Below, in pieces: positions 51,390 through 59,834 of a stretch of DNA of 64,000 bases. The stretch spans positions 3,727,001 through 3,791,000 of the forward strand of contig NZ_CP108568.1 of NCBI RefSeq assembly GCF_036010485.1, read 5' to 3'. The position numbers were made by a program, and so were the translations under genes. Each line of letters opens with the position of its first letter. Within the stretch, counting starts at the first letter, position 1. Source of the stretch: Streptomyces sp. NBC_01198. Lineage in GTDB: Bacteria > Actinomycetota > Actinomycetes > Streptomycetales > Streptomycetaceae. The notes under the pieces were generated by a model. That model worked only from the letters and a program-made list of their open reading frames with translations. It was not told the origin of the DNA and ran no database searches.

Positions 51390-52385
51390 GTGTCGGAGGA
51401 GGGGCCGCAGGGCCTGGCCTGGCGGATGGAGCGGCACCAGGTCGCGGTCTACCTTGCGGCGATGGCCGTCGGCGGCCTGCTCGGCCGGGCCGCCCCCGGC
51501 GCCGGGCCCGGCCTGGAGCACGCCGTCAACCCGGTACTCGGCGCGCTGCTCTTCGTCACGTTCCTGCAGGTGCCCGCCGCCGATCTGCTGCGCGCGGCCC
51601 GCGGGGGCCGCTTCCTGGGCGCGGCCCTGACCGTGAACTTCGCGGTCGTGCCGCTGCTGGTCGCCGCGATGTTCAGCTTCCTGCCCGGCAACCAGGCCGT
51701 ACGCCTCGGGGTGCTGCTGGTCCTGCTGTGCCCATGCGTCGACTACGTGATCGTCTTCAGCGGCCTGGCCGGCGCCGACAACCGCCGGCTGCTCGCCCTC
51801 ACCCCGGTCCTGCTGGTCGCGCAGACGCTGCTGCTGCCGCTCTTCCTCTACGCCTTCCTCGGCTCCGGGCTGTCCGGCGTCGTGCACGCCGGGCCGTTCC
51901 TGCGGGCGTTCCTGTTCCTGATCGTGCTGCCGCTCGCCCTGGCCTGGGCGGTCCAGGCGTGGGCACGGCGCCGGCCGGCCGGGCGGAGGGCCGCAGGGGC
52001 CGCGACCTCCGCCATGGTCCCGCTGATGGCCGCCACCTTGCTGACGGTCGTCGCCTCCCAGATCCCCCGGCTCGGCGGCCATCTCGGTGACGTCGGCGCC
52101 GTCGTCCCCGTCTACGTGATCTTCCTGCTGGTCATGGCCTTCGCGGGCCGGTCGGTGGCCCGGCTGTTCCGGCTGGGCGTCCCGGCCTCCCGCGCGGTGG
52201 TCTTCTCCGGCGCCACCCGCAACTCCCTGGTCGTCCTGCCGCTGGCGCTCGCCCTGCCCGACGACCTCGCGGCCGCCGCCCTCGTGGTGGTCACCCAGAC
52301 CCTGGTGGAGGTCCTGGGCATGGTCGTCTACGTCCGGGCCGTCCCTCGCCTCGTCCCCGCCGCGGGAACCGCCTCCGCGCCCTGA
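51390..52385 (+). CDS. BASS/ACR3-type membrane permease
   Basis: The 331-residue integral membrane protein begins at GTG 51390 after GAGGAG. About ten spans are visible, with the paired unwound motifs of the bile acid/arsenite superfamily: PVLGALLFVTFLQVP, LLVLLCPCVDYVIVFSGLAGAD (with a Cys in the position where ACR3 proteins have one), and the C-terminal SGATRNSLVVLPLALALP. It is annotated as arsenic-resistance-like in many actinomycetes. Its location after the SsuD-like gene, 192 bp downstream, suggests that it may instead transport an organic sulfur compound. This is a guess. Confidence 0.85.
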   Translation: MSEEGPQGLAWRMERHQVAVYLAAMAVGGLLGRAAPGAGPGLEHAVNPVLGALLFVTFLQVPAADLLRAARGGRFLGAALTVNFAVVPLLVAAMFSFLPGNQAVRLGVLLVLLCPCVDYVIVFSGLAGADNRRLLALTPVLLVAQTLLLPLFLYAFLGSGLSGVVHAGPFLRAFLFLIVLPLALAWAVQAWARRRPAGRRAAGAATSAMVPLMAATLLTVVASQIPRLGGHLGDVGAVVPVYVIFLLVMAFAGRSVARLFRLGVPASRAVVFSGATRNSLVVLPLALALPDDLAAAALVVVTQTLVEVLGMVVYVRAVPRLVPAAGTASAP

Positions 52386-52461
52386 GTGGCCGCCCGGCAT
52401 CCGCCGCCGGCCGGGCGACAATGGTGTGGCCGCAAAAGCGGCGAAACCGCCCGAGCGGGGC

Positions 52462-52538
52462 GCGTCACCCGGCCGCGTCACCCGGGACGTGGCCAGGTGG
52501 CGCCACCCGGCCGCGTCACCCGACCGCGTCACACGACC
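52462..52538. repeat. GCGTCACCCGGCC short tandem repeats
   Basis: Variants of the 13-mer GCGTCACCCGGCC occur at 52462, 52475, 52500, 52513 and 52526, most of them head to tail. They lie just before the 35-residue membrane protein gene, whose ribosome-binding site is at 52556. The cluster is non-coding. It could be a set of protein-binding sites or a slippage expansion. Confidence 0.6.
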
Positions 52539-52573
52539 GCATAAGCCGGCCCAGAAAGGAGAGTGGTCCCACC

Positions 52574-52681
52574 ATGCGCAAGTACGCGCCGTACCTGATC
52601 ACCGGAGCGATCGTCGCCTGGATCGCCACCCTCGTCCTGCTGATCGCCTTCGGACCGGACCACGGCGCCGGTGCTCCCTGA
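52574..52681 (+). CDS. tiny membrane protein (35 aa)
   Basis: ATG 52574 lies behind a strong AAAGGAGAG. The 35-residue product is one membrane span (LITGAIVAWIATLVLLIAF) flanked by a basic N-terminus MRKYAP and a GPDHGAG tail. Streptomyces genomes carry many such conserved miniproteins without known function. It precedes the corA gene by 54 bp in the same direction and may be co-transcribed with it. Confidence 0.65.
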   Translation: MRKYAPYLITGAIVAWIATLVLLIAFGPDHGAGAP

Positions 52682-52735
52682 TCCGGCCCCCCGACCTCGG
52701 CATACTGGCGACGCCACCTTGAGGAGGATTCCGTC

Positions 52736-53830
52736 GTGCCCCTGATCCGCAATCTCCGGGCCGCGGCCCGCCGGGTCCAGCGGAGGCCGCGCAGGGTGGA
52801 CCTGAGCCACCCCGGCCGTTCCCCGCTGGGCAGCGCCGTGGTCAACTGCGTCGTCTACCGCGACGGGGTGCGCCAGCTGGACGACTGCACGCCGGCTGAG
52901 GCCGTGCGGAAGGTACGCCGGTCCGGCGGCTTCGTGTGGATGGGCCTGCACGAGCCGACGCAGCAGGAGTTCACCGGCGTCACCGAGCTGTTCGGGCTCC
53001 ACCCGCTGGCCGTGGAGGACTCGATCCACGCCCACCAGCGGCCCAAGTTCGAGCGCTACGACGACATGCTCTTCACCGTCCTGAAGACCGTCGCCTACGT
53101 CCCCCACGACCGCCTGACCACGACCAGCCAGATCGTGAACACCGGCGAGATCATGGTCTTCACCGGCGCGAACTTCGTCATCACCGTCCGGCACGGCGGG
53201 CACGGCTCGCTCGGCCACCTGCGCGAGGAGCTGGAACGCAGCCCCGAGCACCTGGCGAAGGGCCCCTCGGCGGTGCTGCACTCCATCGTCGACCACGTCG
53301 TCGACCAGTACCTCGACGTGGCGGACGCCGTGCAGGACGACATCGACGCGGTCGAGTCCGAGGTCTTCTCGCCCCTCGGCGGACGCGGCGCCGACGTCGG
53401 CCGCATCTACCAGCTCAAGCGCGAGCTGCTGGAGCTCAAGCGGGCCGTGACCCCGCTCAGCCGGCCGCTGCAGCTGCTCACGGAGCGGCCGTACGACCTC
53501 ATCGACCCGGGGATCCACAAATACTTCCGGGACGTGGAGGACCACCTGTCCAAGGCCAACGAGCAGATCAACTCCTACGACGACCTGCTCAACTCGATCC
53601 TCCAGGCCAACATCGCGCAGGTGACCGTCGCCCAGAACGAGGACATGCGCAAGATCACCGCATGGGCCGCCATCATCGCCGTGCCCACCTTGATCTGCGG
53701 CATCTACGGCATGAACTTCGACCACATGCCCGAGCTGCACTGGACGTACGGCTATCCGATCGTCCTGTCCGCCATGGCCACCGCCTGCATCGCCATCCAC
53801 CGCGGCTTCCGCCGCAACGGCTGGCTCTGA
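52736..53830 (+). CDS. corA: CorA-family magnesium transporter
   Basis: The 364-residue protein begins at GTG 52736 after GAGGAG. A cytosolic alpha/beta domain (VVNCVVYRDGVRQ, FVWMGLHEPTQQEF, HPLAVEDSIHAHQRPKFERYDDMLFTVL) is followed by the long stalk helices. Two C-terminal spans follow, with the ion-selective YGMNFDHMPEL loop. This GMN motif is diagnostic for CorA. The protein forms a homopentameric channel for Mg2+ (and Co2+/Ni2+). The length and all main features are complete. Confidence 0.95.
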   Translation: MPLIRNLRAAARRVQRRPRRVDLSHPGRSPLGSAVVNCVVYRDGVRQLDDCTPAEAVRKVRRSGGFVWMGLHEPTQQEFTGVTELFGLHPLAVEDSIHAHQRPKFERYDDMLFTVLKTVAYVPHDRLTTTSQIVNTGEIMVFTGANFVITVRHGGHGSLGHLREELERSPEHLAKGPSAVLHSIVDHVVDQYLDVADAVQDDIDAVESEVFSPLGGRGADVGRIYQLKRELLELKRAVTPLSRPLQLLTERPYDLIDPGIHKYFRDVEDHLSKANEQINSYDDLLNSILQANIAQVTVAQNEDMRKITAWAAIIAVPTLICGIYGMNFDHMPELHWTYGYPIVLSAMATACIAIHRGFRRNGWL

Positions 53831-53968
53831 CCCCTTTCCGGCCACCCCCGCGCACCGCGCGTAGAACTTCCTTTCATGCGCCTTGTGCGAGACGAAAGTT
53901 TCCTTCACTCTTGGCGTGGGCGACGCGCCCGTCCCACTCGAATCACGCTTCACATCCGGAGGTTCCCC

Positions 53969-54817
53969 ATGTTAATTTGGCATGCTCTTGCCAAGAAGCG
54001 TGTTCTCGCCACCTGCGCGGCGCTGGCCTGCGCCGCGCTGGGCGCTACGGCGGTCCCGGCCGCCGCGGCCGACCCCGGCGCCACCACGCCCGCGAACCAC
54101 ATCACCCACCCCGAACTGGACTGGGCCGGTTCGCAGACGGCCCTGCACGAGCCGGCGACCGGCGGGCACCTGACCGTCACCCCCAACGTCGCGGGGACGC
54201 CGGGGCTGGACGTCAGCGGCTACCAGGGCAACGTCAACTGGTCGTCGGTCGCGGCGAACGGCGGCCGCTTCGCCTACGTCAAGGCCTCCGAGTCCACCTC
54301 GTACGTGAACCCCTACTTCGCCCAGCAGTACAACGGGTCCTACAACGCGGGCCTCATCCGCGGGGCCTACCACTTCGCCACACCCGACACCTCCTCGGGC
54401 GCCGCCCAGGCCGACTACTTCCTCGCGCACGGCGGCGGCTGGTCCAAGGACGGCAAGACGCTGCCCGGCATGCTCGACATCGAGTGGAACCCGTACGGCG
54501 CGACCTGCTACGGCCTGTCCGCGTCCTCGATGGTCAAGTGGATCCTCGCGTTCAGCAACGAGTACCACGCCAAAACCACCCGCTGGGTGACCATCTACAC
54601 CGCGACGTCCTGGTGGAGCCAGTGCACCGGCAACGCCGGTGACTTCTCGTCCACCAACCCGCTGGCGCTGGCCAACTACAACGGCAGCCCGGGCACCATG
54701 CCCTACCACTGGCCGGTCCAGACGATCTGGCAGTTCGCCGACAGCGGCGTCTTCCCCGGCGACCAGGACGCCTTCAACGGCGACTTCAGCCGGGTCCAGG
54801 CACTCGCCAACGGCTGA
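53969..54817 (+). CDS. secreted GH25 muramidase (lysozyme) with TTA second codon
   Basis: The 282-residue lysozyme starts at ATG 53969, six bases after CGGAGG. The signal peptide (KKRVLATCAALACAALGATAVPAAAA) is followed by a 40-residue linker. The GH25 domain begins GLDVSGYQGNVNW and continues with VKASES, RGAYHFATP and the catalytic acid region LDIEWNPYG. The last part has the QTIWQFADSG strand. Asp and Glu of LDIEW are the catalytic pair of GH25 enzymes that cleave MurNAc-GlcNAc. The second codon is TTA, so translation should depend on the bldA tRNA and on development. The neighbouring GH3 gene may act on the same wall glycans. Confidence 0.93.
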   Translation: MLIWHALAKKRVLATCAALACAALGATAVPAAAADPGATTPANHITHPELDWAGSQTALHEPATGGHLTVTPNVAGTPGLDVSGYQGNVNWSSVAANGGRFAYVKASESTSYVNPYFAQQYNGSYNAGLIRGAYHFATPDTSSGAAQADYFLAHGGGWSKDGKTLPGMLDIEWNPYGATCYGLSASSMVKWILAFSNEYHAKTTRWVTIYTATSWWSQCTGNAGDFSSTNPLALANYNGSPGTMPYHWPVQTIWQFADSGVFPGDQDAFNGDFSRVQALANG

Positions 54818-54890
54818 TCCGCCCGCGCCCGGCCGGTTCCGGCCGGGCGCCCGCCCCGGCACCATCCGCCGGACTCCCAGGAGGCACGCC

Positions 54891-56036
54891 ATGGCCGGCC
54901 CCGGTCATCCCCTCTCCCGCCGCAGCGTCCTGGCGGCCGGCGCCGGAGTCGCCGCGGCGGGCCCGCTCGGCGGCCGGCGCCGCTCCGGCGGCCCGGCCGC
55001 GGCGCCGGCCGCGGTCGCCAGGCCCGCCGCGCTGGCCCCGCAGCAGCAGGCCGGGCAGCGGGTCGTCTTCTCCTACTCCGGGACGACGGTCCCGCAGAGC
55101 CTGCTCGACCAGATCAGGGCGGGCCAGGCGGCCGGCGTCATCTTCTTCGGCGGCAACATCAGCAGCCTCGCCCAGATCACCTCGGCCGTGGGGCTGATCC
55201 GGCAGGCGAACGCCGGCAGCCCGTCCCCCGCGCCACTGCTCCTGATGACCGACCAGGAGGGCGGGCAGATACGGCGGCTGCCCGGCGCGCCGGTCCAGTC
55301 CGCCAAGCAGATCGGCGCCTCCGCCGACCCGGCCGGCGGCGCCGCGGACGCGGGCACCGGCGCGGGCAACCTGCTGCGCAGCGTGGGGATGAACGTCAAC
55401 CTGGCGCCGGTGCTCGACGTCTACCGCACGGCCGGGGACTTCGACGACCAGTACCAGCGCTCCTACAGCACCGACCCGGAGCTTGTCGCCCGCTGCGGCG
55501 GTGCGTTCATCACCGCCCAGCGGGCCACCGGCGTCGCGGCCGCCGCCAAGCACTTCCCGGGCCTCGGGGCCGCGACCGCCGCGCAGAACACCGACCTGCG
55601 GCCGGTCACCCTGACGCAGTCGCTGTCCCAGCTGCGGCACCTCGACGAGGTCCCCTACGTCACCGCGCTCACCGCCGGGGCCGACCTGGTGATGGTGTCC
55701 TGGGCGATCTACTCCCAGCTGGACGCCGCGCACCCGGCCGGGCTGTCCCCGACGGTGGTCCAGAGCGAGCTGCGCGACCGGTTCACCTTCACCGGCGTGA
55801 CCGTCACCGACGCGATCGGGGCGGGCGCGCTGAGCGCCTTCGGCACCCCCGCCCAGAACGCGGTCACCGCCGCGGCGGCCGGCATGGACCTCATCCTCGA
55901 CGCCTCGGGCGACGTCGCCCACGGCCAGGCGATCGTCTCCGCGCTCGCCGCCGCCCTCCAGAACGGCACCCTGCCAGGACCGGCCTTCACCGCCGCCCTG
56001 ACCAGGATCGGCGCGCTGCGCACCCGCCTCTTCTGA
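54891..56036 (+). CDS. exported GH3-family glycosidase (NagZ-like)
   Basis: The 381-residue protein begins at ATG 54891 after CAGGAGG. The N-terminus has a Tat-type signal (LSRRSVLAAGAGVAAAGPLG). The GH3 N-terminal barrel shows AGVIFFGGNISS, LMTDQEGGQIRRLPGAPV, MNVNLAPVLDV, AAAKHFPGLGAA and the nucleophile region TGVTVTDAIGAGAL. Beta-N-acetylglucosaminidases of the NagZ type have a His-Asp dyad after KHFPG. Here the loop reads GLGAATAAQNTD, with no His, so the activity may differ or be altered. It follows the muramidase by 73 bp and probably works on the same cell-wall polymer outside the cytoplasm. Confidence 0.88.
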   Translation: MAGPGHPLSRRSVLAAGAGVAAAGPLGGRRRSGGPAAAPAAVARPAALAPQQQAGQRVVFSYSGTTVPQSLLDQIRAGQAAGVIFFGGNISSLAQITSAVGLIRQANAGSPSPAPLLLMTDQEGGQIRRLPGAPVQSAKQIGASADPAGGAADAGTGAGNLLRSVGMNVNLAPVLDVYRTAGDFDDQYQRSYSTDPELVARCGGAFITAQRATGVAAAAKHFPGLGAATAAQNTDLRPVTLTQSLSQLRHLDEVPYVTALTAGADLVMVSWAIYSQLDAAHPAGLSPTVVQSELRDRFTFTGVTVTDAIGAGALSAFGTPAQNAVTAAAAGMDLILDASGDVAHGQAIVSALAAALQNGTLPGPAFTAALTRIGALRTRLF

Positions 56037-56075
56037 CGGCGGGGCACCGCCTCTGCTGACGCCGCCGCCCCCCGG

Positions 56076-57239
56076 TCAGGAGTGGCGGGTCAGGCCGGGG
56101 GTGCCCGGTTGGGGCGGGACGCGGGGGGTGCGGGGCGCGGTGGCCCCGGCGGGCCGGTGGGGGATGGCGCGGCGAAGCAGGCGGGCGGCCGACCGGTAGA
56201 AGCGGTCCGGGAGGAACGCCGCGTCGGCGACGATCATCGCCCCCGAGAACAGCGGCAGCCCCATCAGGGCCGCGATGCCCAGGTGCATCGCCAGCAGCAT
56301 GGCCAGGATCACGTACTTCAGGCGGCTGAAGAGGGCGAAGGGGAAGGCCACCTGGATCAGCACCGTCAGGTAGCTGGCGGCGGCGATGAAGAGCGGGTGG
56401 CTGTCGGCCAGCGCCGACAGCGCGGGCCAGGGGCGGAAGAGGTCGAGGTTCACCACGTAGTGCAGGGCGGTGCCTGACTGCCAGGACGGCCCCTGGACCT
56501 TGTACAGGCCCGCAGAACCGTAGAGGAGGCAGACCTGCGCGGCGATGACGAACATGGCGCAGTTGTGGAGCGCGGTGACCAGGGACCGGCGCGCCAGGTC
56601 GAACTGCGACCACGTGTCGCTGCTCGCCCGCCACATCGCCCAGCGCCCCGGGCCGCCCCCTGCCGCCAGGCGTGCCGTGCGGCGCGCGTCGAGTGACCAG
56701 CGTCGGCCGCAGGCGGTGCAGGTGAGGTAGAGGGCCATCAGCAGGATCAGGTTGTCCCCGCCGTCGGTCATGAAGATGGCCCGCGCGTGGAACGACACGA
56801 CCACCAGCGCGAACAGCACCGACATCGCCCGGCTCCGCCAGCCCAGGACGAGCAGCGCGCAGACGACGAGGGCGATCGCGTAGCAGACGTCGAGATACAC
56901 CGTGCTGTCCGACAGCGTCAGGGGGCTGAACCACCCGGTCTGCCGGAAGAGTTCGTCGGCCAGTGCCGGTGTCCACGGCGAGTCCGGGCCCCAGATCTCG
57001 TCGCGGTGCGGCAACTCCCGCAGCAGGAAGGCGAGATAGCACAGCCCGTAGCCGATGCGCAGCACCGAGGCCGCGTAGAGCGAGATCGGGCGGCGGCTGA
57101 GGAGGGCGATCAGGCCGCCGGCGCTGAGGCGGGACGCCGGTGCGGTGCCTGCGGCATCCGCCCGCGGGGCGGCGTCCGTCGCGGCCGCTGCCGCTTTCGC
57201 CGTCCCGGTCGCCGGGAGAGCGGTCCTGTCAGTGGCCAT
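56076..57239 (-). CDS. HTTM-domain membrane protein
   Basis: The 387-residue protein has an Ala/Thr-rich head of about 45 residues. A horizontally transferred transmembrane (HTTM) domain related to vitamin K-dependent gamma-carboxylase follows: SLYAASVLRIGYGLCYLAFLLRELPHR, an outer loop with Trp residues (FRQTGWFSP), several spans, and SAGLYKVQGPSWQSGTALHYVVNLD. The Lys in the latter motif is a conserved family feature. The start overlaps the DUF5819 gene by 11 bases. In actinomycetes HTTM proteins occur paired with DUF5819, so the two probably form one membrane complex. Its reaction is unknown. Confidence 0.88.
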   Translation of the reverse strand: MATDRTALPATGTAKAAAAATDAAPRADAAGTAPASRLSAGGLIALLSRRPISLYAASVLRIGYGLCYLAFLLRELPHRDEIWGPDSPWTPALADELFRQTGWFSPLTLSDSTVYLDVCYAIALVVCALLVLGWRSRAMSVLFALVVVSFHARAIFMTDGGDNLILLMALYLTCTACGRRWSLDARRTARLAAGGGPGRWAMWRASSDTWSQFDLARRSLVTALHNCAMFVIAAQVCLLYGSAGLYKVQGPSWQSGTALHYVVNLDLFRPWPALSALADSHPLFIAAASYLTVLIQVAFPFALFSRLKYVILAMLLAMHLGIAALMGLPLFSGAMIVADAAFLPDRFYRSAARLLRRAIPHRPAGATAPRTPRVPPQPGTPGLTRHS

Positions 57240-58005
57240 GCGAGGTCACCTTCCACCAGGGCAGTTCGCGGGTGTCGACCGCGGAGGGCGAGACCGGGAG
57301 GGTGTGGCCGGTGGCATCGTTCCGCGCCACCGGGACCGTACGGACCCGGAGTTGGATGTCGGTGACGGAACCGTGCCCGCTGGCGGGGGCGCGTTCCACC
57401 GCGATGTTCCGCAGGTACTCCTGCCACATCAGCGCGCGGTCGGAGTAGGAGACGTCGCTGGTGCCGTGGGTGTCCAGGTAGCCGCTCCACGCCCGGCGCA
57501 GCATGTTCTGGCTGGTGTGGCTCGGGAAGGGGTCGTGCCTGACCGCGGCGTTGTCGATCGCCGTGAGGTCGTGCCAGCCGCTGACCGAGTGCGTGCCGTC
57601 GCTGGACGTGCTGGCCGTGCGGACCGAGATCTGCGGCACGGCCGACTCCGGATCGGGCGCGAACAGGCGCCAGTTCTGCTCGAAGAAGGGGTAGACCCAG
57701 CCCTGGATCTGCCGGGCGTAACGCTGCGAGATGGGGTTCGGAGGCGCCACGTGCAGGAAGACGAAGGCGACGTGGAGCAGCGAGACCGCCACCAGCAGCG
57801 CGGCGGCCGCTCTGGTCGCGAAGCGCAGCGGAAGCGGCAGGGCGGCGAGCCGGTCGGTGCCGTCGGCGGCCGCGAACGGCCCTGTCAGGCCCGGGGGTTC
57901 GCGACGGGCTGCCGCCGGCGGCTTTCTGAGCCGGACTCCCCCCGCTGCCTCCCCGCCCACCGGCTCACCGGTGTGCTGTACGTCCTGTGGGCCAGTCGAT
58001 GTCAT
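57229..58005 (-). CDS. DUF5819-family membrane-anchored protein
   Basis: The 258-residue protein is taken from ATG 58005, which follows GGAGGG at seven bases. After about 65 cytosolic residues there is a single span (ATRAAAALLVAVSLLHVAFVFLHVAP) and an outer domain starting NPISQRYARQIQGWVYPFFEQNWRLFAPDP. The WRLFAPDP motif and the later QMWQEYLRN-like region are characteristic of DUF5819. It lies upstream of, and overlaps, the HTTM gene, so both are co-translated. It may be a substrate or subunit of the HTTM protein. Confidence 0.87.
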   Translation of the reverse strand: MTSTGPQDVQHTGEPVGGEAAGGVRLRKPPAAARREPPGLTGPFAAADGTDRLAALPLPLRFATRAAAALLVAVSLLHVAFVFLHVAPPNPISQRYARQIQGWVYPFFEQNWRLFAPDPESAVPQISVRTASTSSDGTHSVSGWHDLTAIDNAAVRHDPFPSHTSQNMLRRAWSGYLDTHGTSDVSYSDRALMWQEYLRNIAVERAPASGHGSVTDIQLRVRTVPVARNDATGHTLPVSPSAVDTRELPWWKVTSHGH

Positions 58006-58170
58006 CCCGGCCCTCCTCTCGCAAGTCTTGCCGCTGTTCGTGCTGTGCCGTGCCGTGCGGTGCGGTGCTGGACCGCCGTGATGGAACCCGCCGTGCGGAC
58101 CGGCCCGGTGACGCGACCGGGCCCGGCGGGCGCGCGGGGCGCCCACCGGGCCGGAATCACGGGCCGGGTG

Positions 58171-59472
58171 TCAGGACTGCTCGGCCTGCTGGTCGTCGCT
58201 GTCCGCCGCGGGCCAGTCGGTGTCCGGCTTGTCGTCGCCGTACTGCGGCTGGTCGCCGTACTGCGGCTGGTCGCCGTACTGCGGCTGGTCGCCGTACTGG
58301 GGGTGGTCGCCGTAGGACGGCTGGTCACCGTAGGACGGCTTGTTGTCGTACGGCGGCTTGTGCTCGTACGGGGGCTGGTACGGGGGCTTCTCCTCGTACG
58401 GCGGCTTGCCGTGGTGCGGGGGCTTGCCGTGGTGCGGAGGCTTGCCGTTGCCGCCGCCGGTGTTGCCGGCCGTGTTGCCCTGGGTGTTGCCCTGCGTGTT
58501 GCCCTGGACGTTGCCCATGGTGCTGCCGCCGACGGTGTTGCCGGCGATCGAGCCGCCGAGCAGGCCGCCCGTGGTGACGCCGCCCAGCACGCCGCCGAGC
58601 AGGCCGCCGGTGGTCGCGCCGCCCAGGACGCCGCCGGTGGTGCCCCCCGTGGTCCCCGCGGTGGTGGTGCCGCCGGTGGTGGTCGTACCCCCGGTGGTGG
58701 TCGTACCCCCGGTGGTGGTCGTTCCGCCGGTGGTCGTACCGCACTGCGGCCGGGTGATGACGTTGGTGTCCAGCGTCACCGAGCCGTTGCGGGCCAGCGC
58801 GCGCCCGTTGACGGTCGCGCCGGTGTTCAGGCCCGTCGAGGTCAGCGACATGATCGTGCCGACGAAGGTGGTGTTGGTGCCGAGCGTGGTCGAACTGCCG
58901 ACCTGCCAGAAGACGTTGCACGGCGAGGCGCCGTTGACCAGCAGCACCCGGCTGGCGGACGAGGTGATCAGGGTGGAGCCGATCTGGAAGACCCAGACCG
59001 CGTTCGGGTCGCCGGCCGCGTCCAGGGTGAGCGTGCCGGTCAGCCCGATGGAGGAGGCCGCGTTGTAGACGCCCGGGGCCAGGTTCTGGTTACCGAGGTC
59101 GCCGCTGATGCTCGCGTCCGGCGCCTGGCCGGCCGCGTCGTTGTAGGCCGTCGTCAGGTCGCTCTGGGCCTGCAGGGCGACCGCGTCGGCGGCGTGGGTC
59201 GCACCGTTCACCAGACCGGGCGGGAAACCGCTGATCGCCGTACCCGGGCTCACTCCCAGGTCACCGGTGACCGTGGTGGGACCGGTGTTGGTCACGGACT
59301 GGCCGCCCAGCACCGCGAAGCTGTCCACCGTTCCGAGCGGAACGGCGGTCGCGATGGCGGTCGCAGGCGTCGGCGTCATCGCCACCGTGGCCGCGGCGAT
59401 CAGCGTGACCGACGCGATCGACGTGCACAGGGCGCGCCGGGCCGGCACTCCCATGACATTCAACAGTTTCAT
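58171..59472 (-). CDS. DUF3494/ice-binding-like secreted protein with repetitive tail
   Basis: The 433-residue exported protein begins with a signal peptide (LCTSIASVTLIAAATVAM). About 45-250 is a DUF3494 beta-solenoid: FAVLGGQSVTNTGPTTVTGDLGVSPG, then DLTTAYNDAAG, VWVFQIGSTLITSSAS and VFWQVGSSTTLGTNTTFVGTI. This fold is shared with ice-binding adhesins, but many actinomycete members live in warm soils and likely bind something else. The tail has four GGTTTT units, a Gly/Thr/Leu-rich stretch, and then PPHHGKPP and YGDQPQ repeats rich in Tyr, Pro, Gln and Asp. Such a tail suggests a spacer or self-associating segment. No LPxTG anchor is present. Confidence 0.88.
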   Translation of the reverse strand: MKLLNVMGVPARRALCTSIASVTLIAAATVAMTPTPATAIATAVPLGTVDSFAVLGGQSVTNTGPTTVTGDLGVSPGTAISGFPPGLVNGATHAADAVALQAQSDLTTAYNDAAGQAPDASISGDLGNQNLAPGVYNAASSIGLTGTLTLDAAGDPNAVWVFQIGSTLITSSASRVLLVNGASPCNVFWQVGSSTTLGTNTTFVGTIMSLTSTGLNTGATVNGRALARNGSVTLDTNVITRPQCGTTTGGTTTTGGTTTTGGTTTTGGTTTAGTTGGTTGGVLGGATTGGLLGGVLGGVTTGGLLGGSIAGNTVGGSTMGNVQGNTQGNTQGNTAGNTGGGNGKPPHHGKPPHHGKPPYEEKPPYQPPYEHKPPYDNKPSYGDQPSYGDHPQYGDQPQYGDQPQYGDQPQYGDDKPDTDWPAADSDDQQAEQS

Positions 59473-59834
59473 CGAAGAGCCTACTCCCTCTGGAGAAACG
59501 AAGCCTGGAGGGCGAGCCGCCGGTTGACGGACGAAATCACCCGCGCCCTTTTCCCGGCAACAGGCTGCGACTTCCCCATCGCCTGAACCGACACAGCCCC
59601 AGGAAAGAGACGGCATCAGCGTAGGAATCGAGAGAGGGTCCTTTGCGGAGGCATATGGGTGAAACGCGTTTCGCGCACCCTGGGTGGCTCAACTCGAACT
59701 GGCATATTCACAGGTCACACTCACGGCGCCCGAACAGCGGGACGCCGTCGCCCGCCACGCCCGGGACATCGTGAACTGGCACGGATGGCCCTTTAGTCGG
59801 GTCGTATGACGGCTCAGTAGGCGCGTACGACGCC
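59473..59834. other. intergenic region with short repeats, no clear gene
   Basis: This 362-bp gap between the DUF3494 start and the DCC gene end has lower GC and holds the promoter of the DUF3494 gene. ATTCACAG and similar AT-rich bits appear near 59700, but no convincing -10/-35 pair was found. At 59795-59836 two 21-base units beginning AGTCGG and AGTAGG repeat with few changes. Short open frames here lack codon bias. Confidence 0.5.

Noticed and set aside
58200-58740. Regular short repeats resembling a CRISPR array
   Set aside because: The periodicity is in multiples of three and encodes in-frame YGDQPQ and GGTTTT repeats of the DUF3494 protein. No spacers exist.
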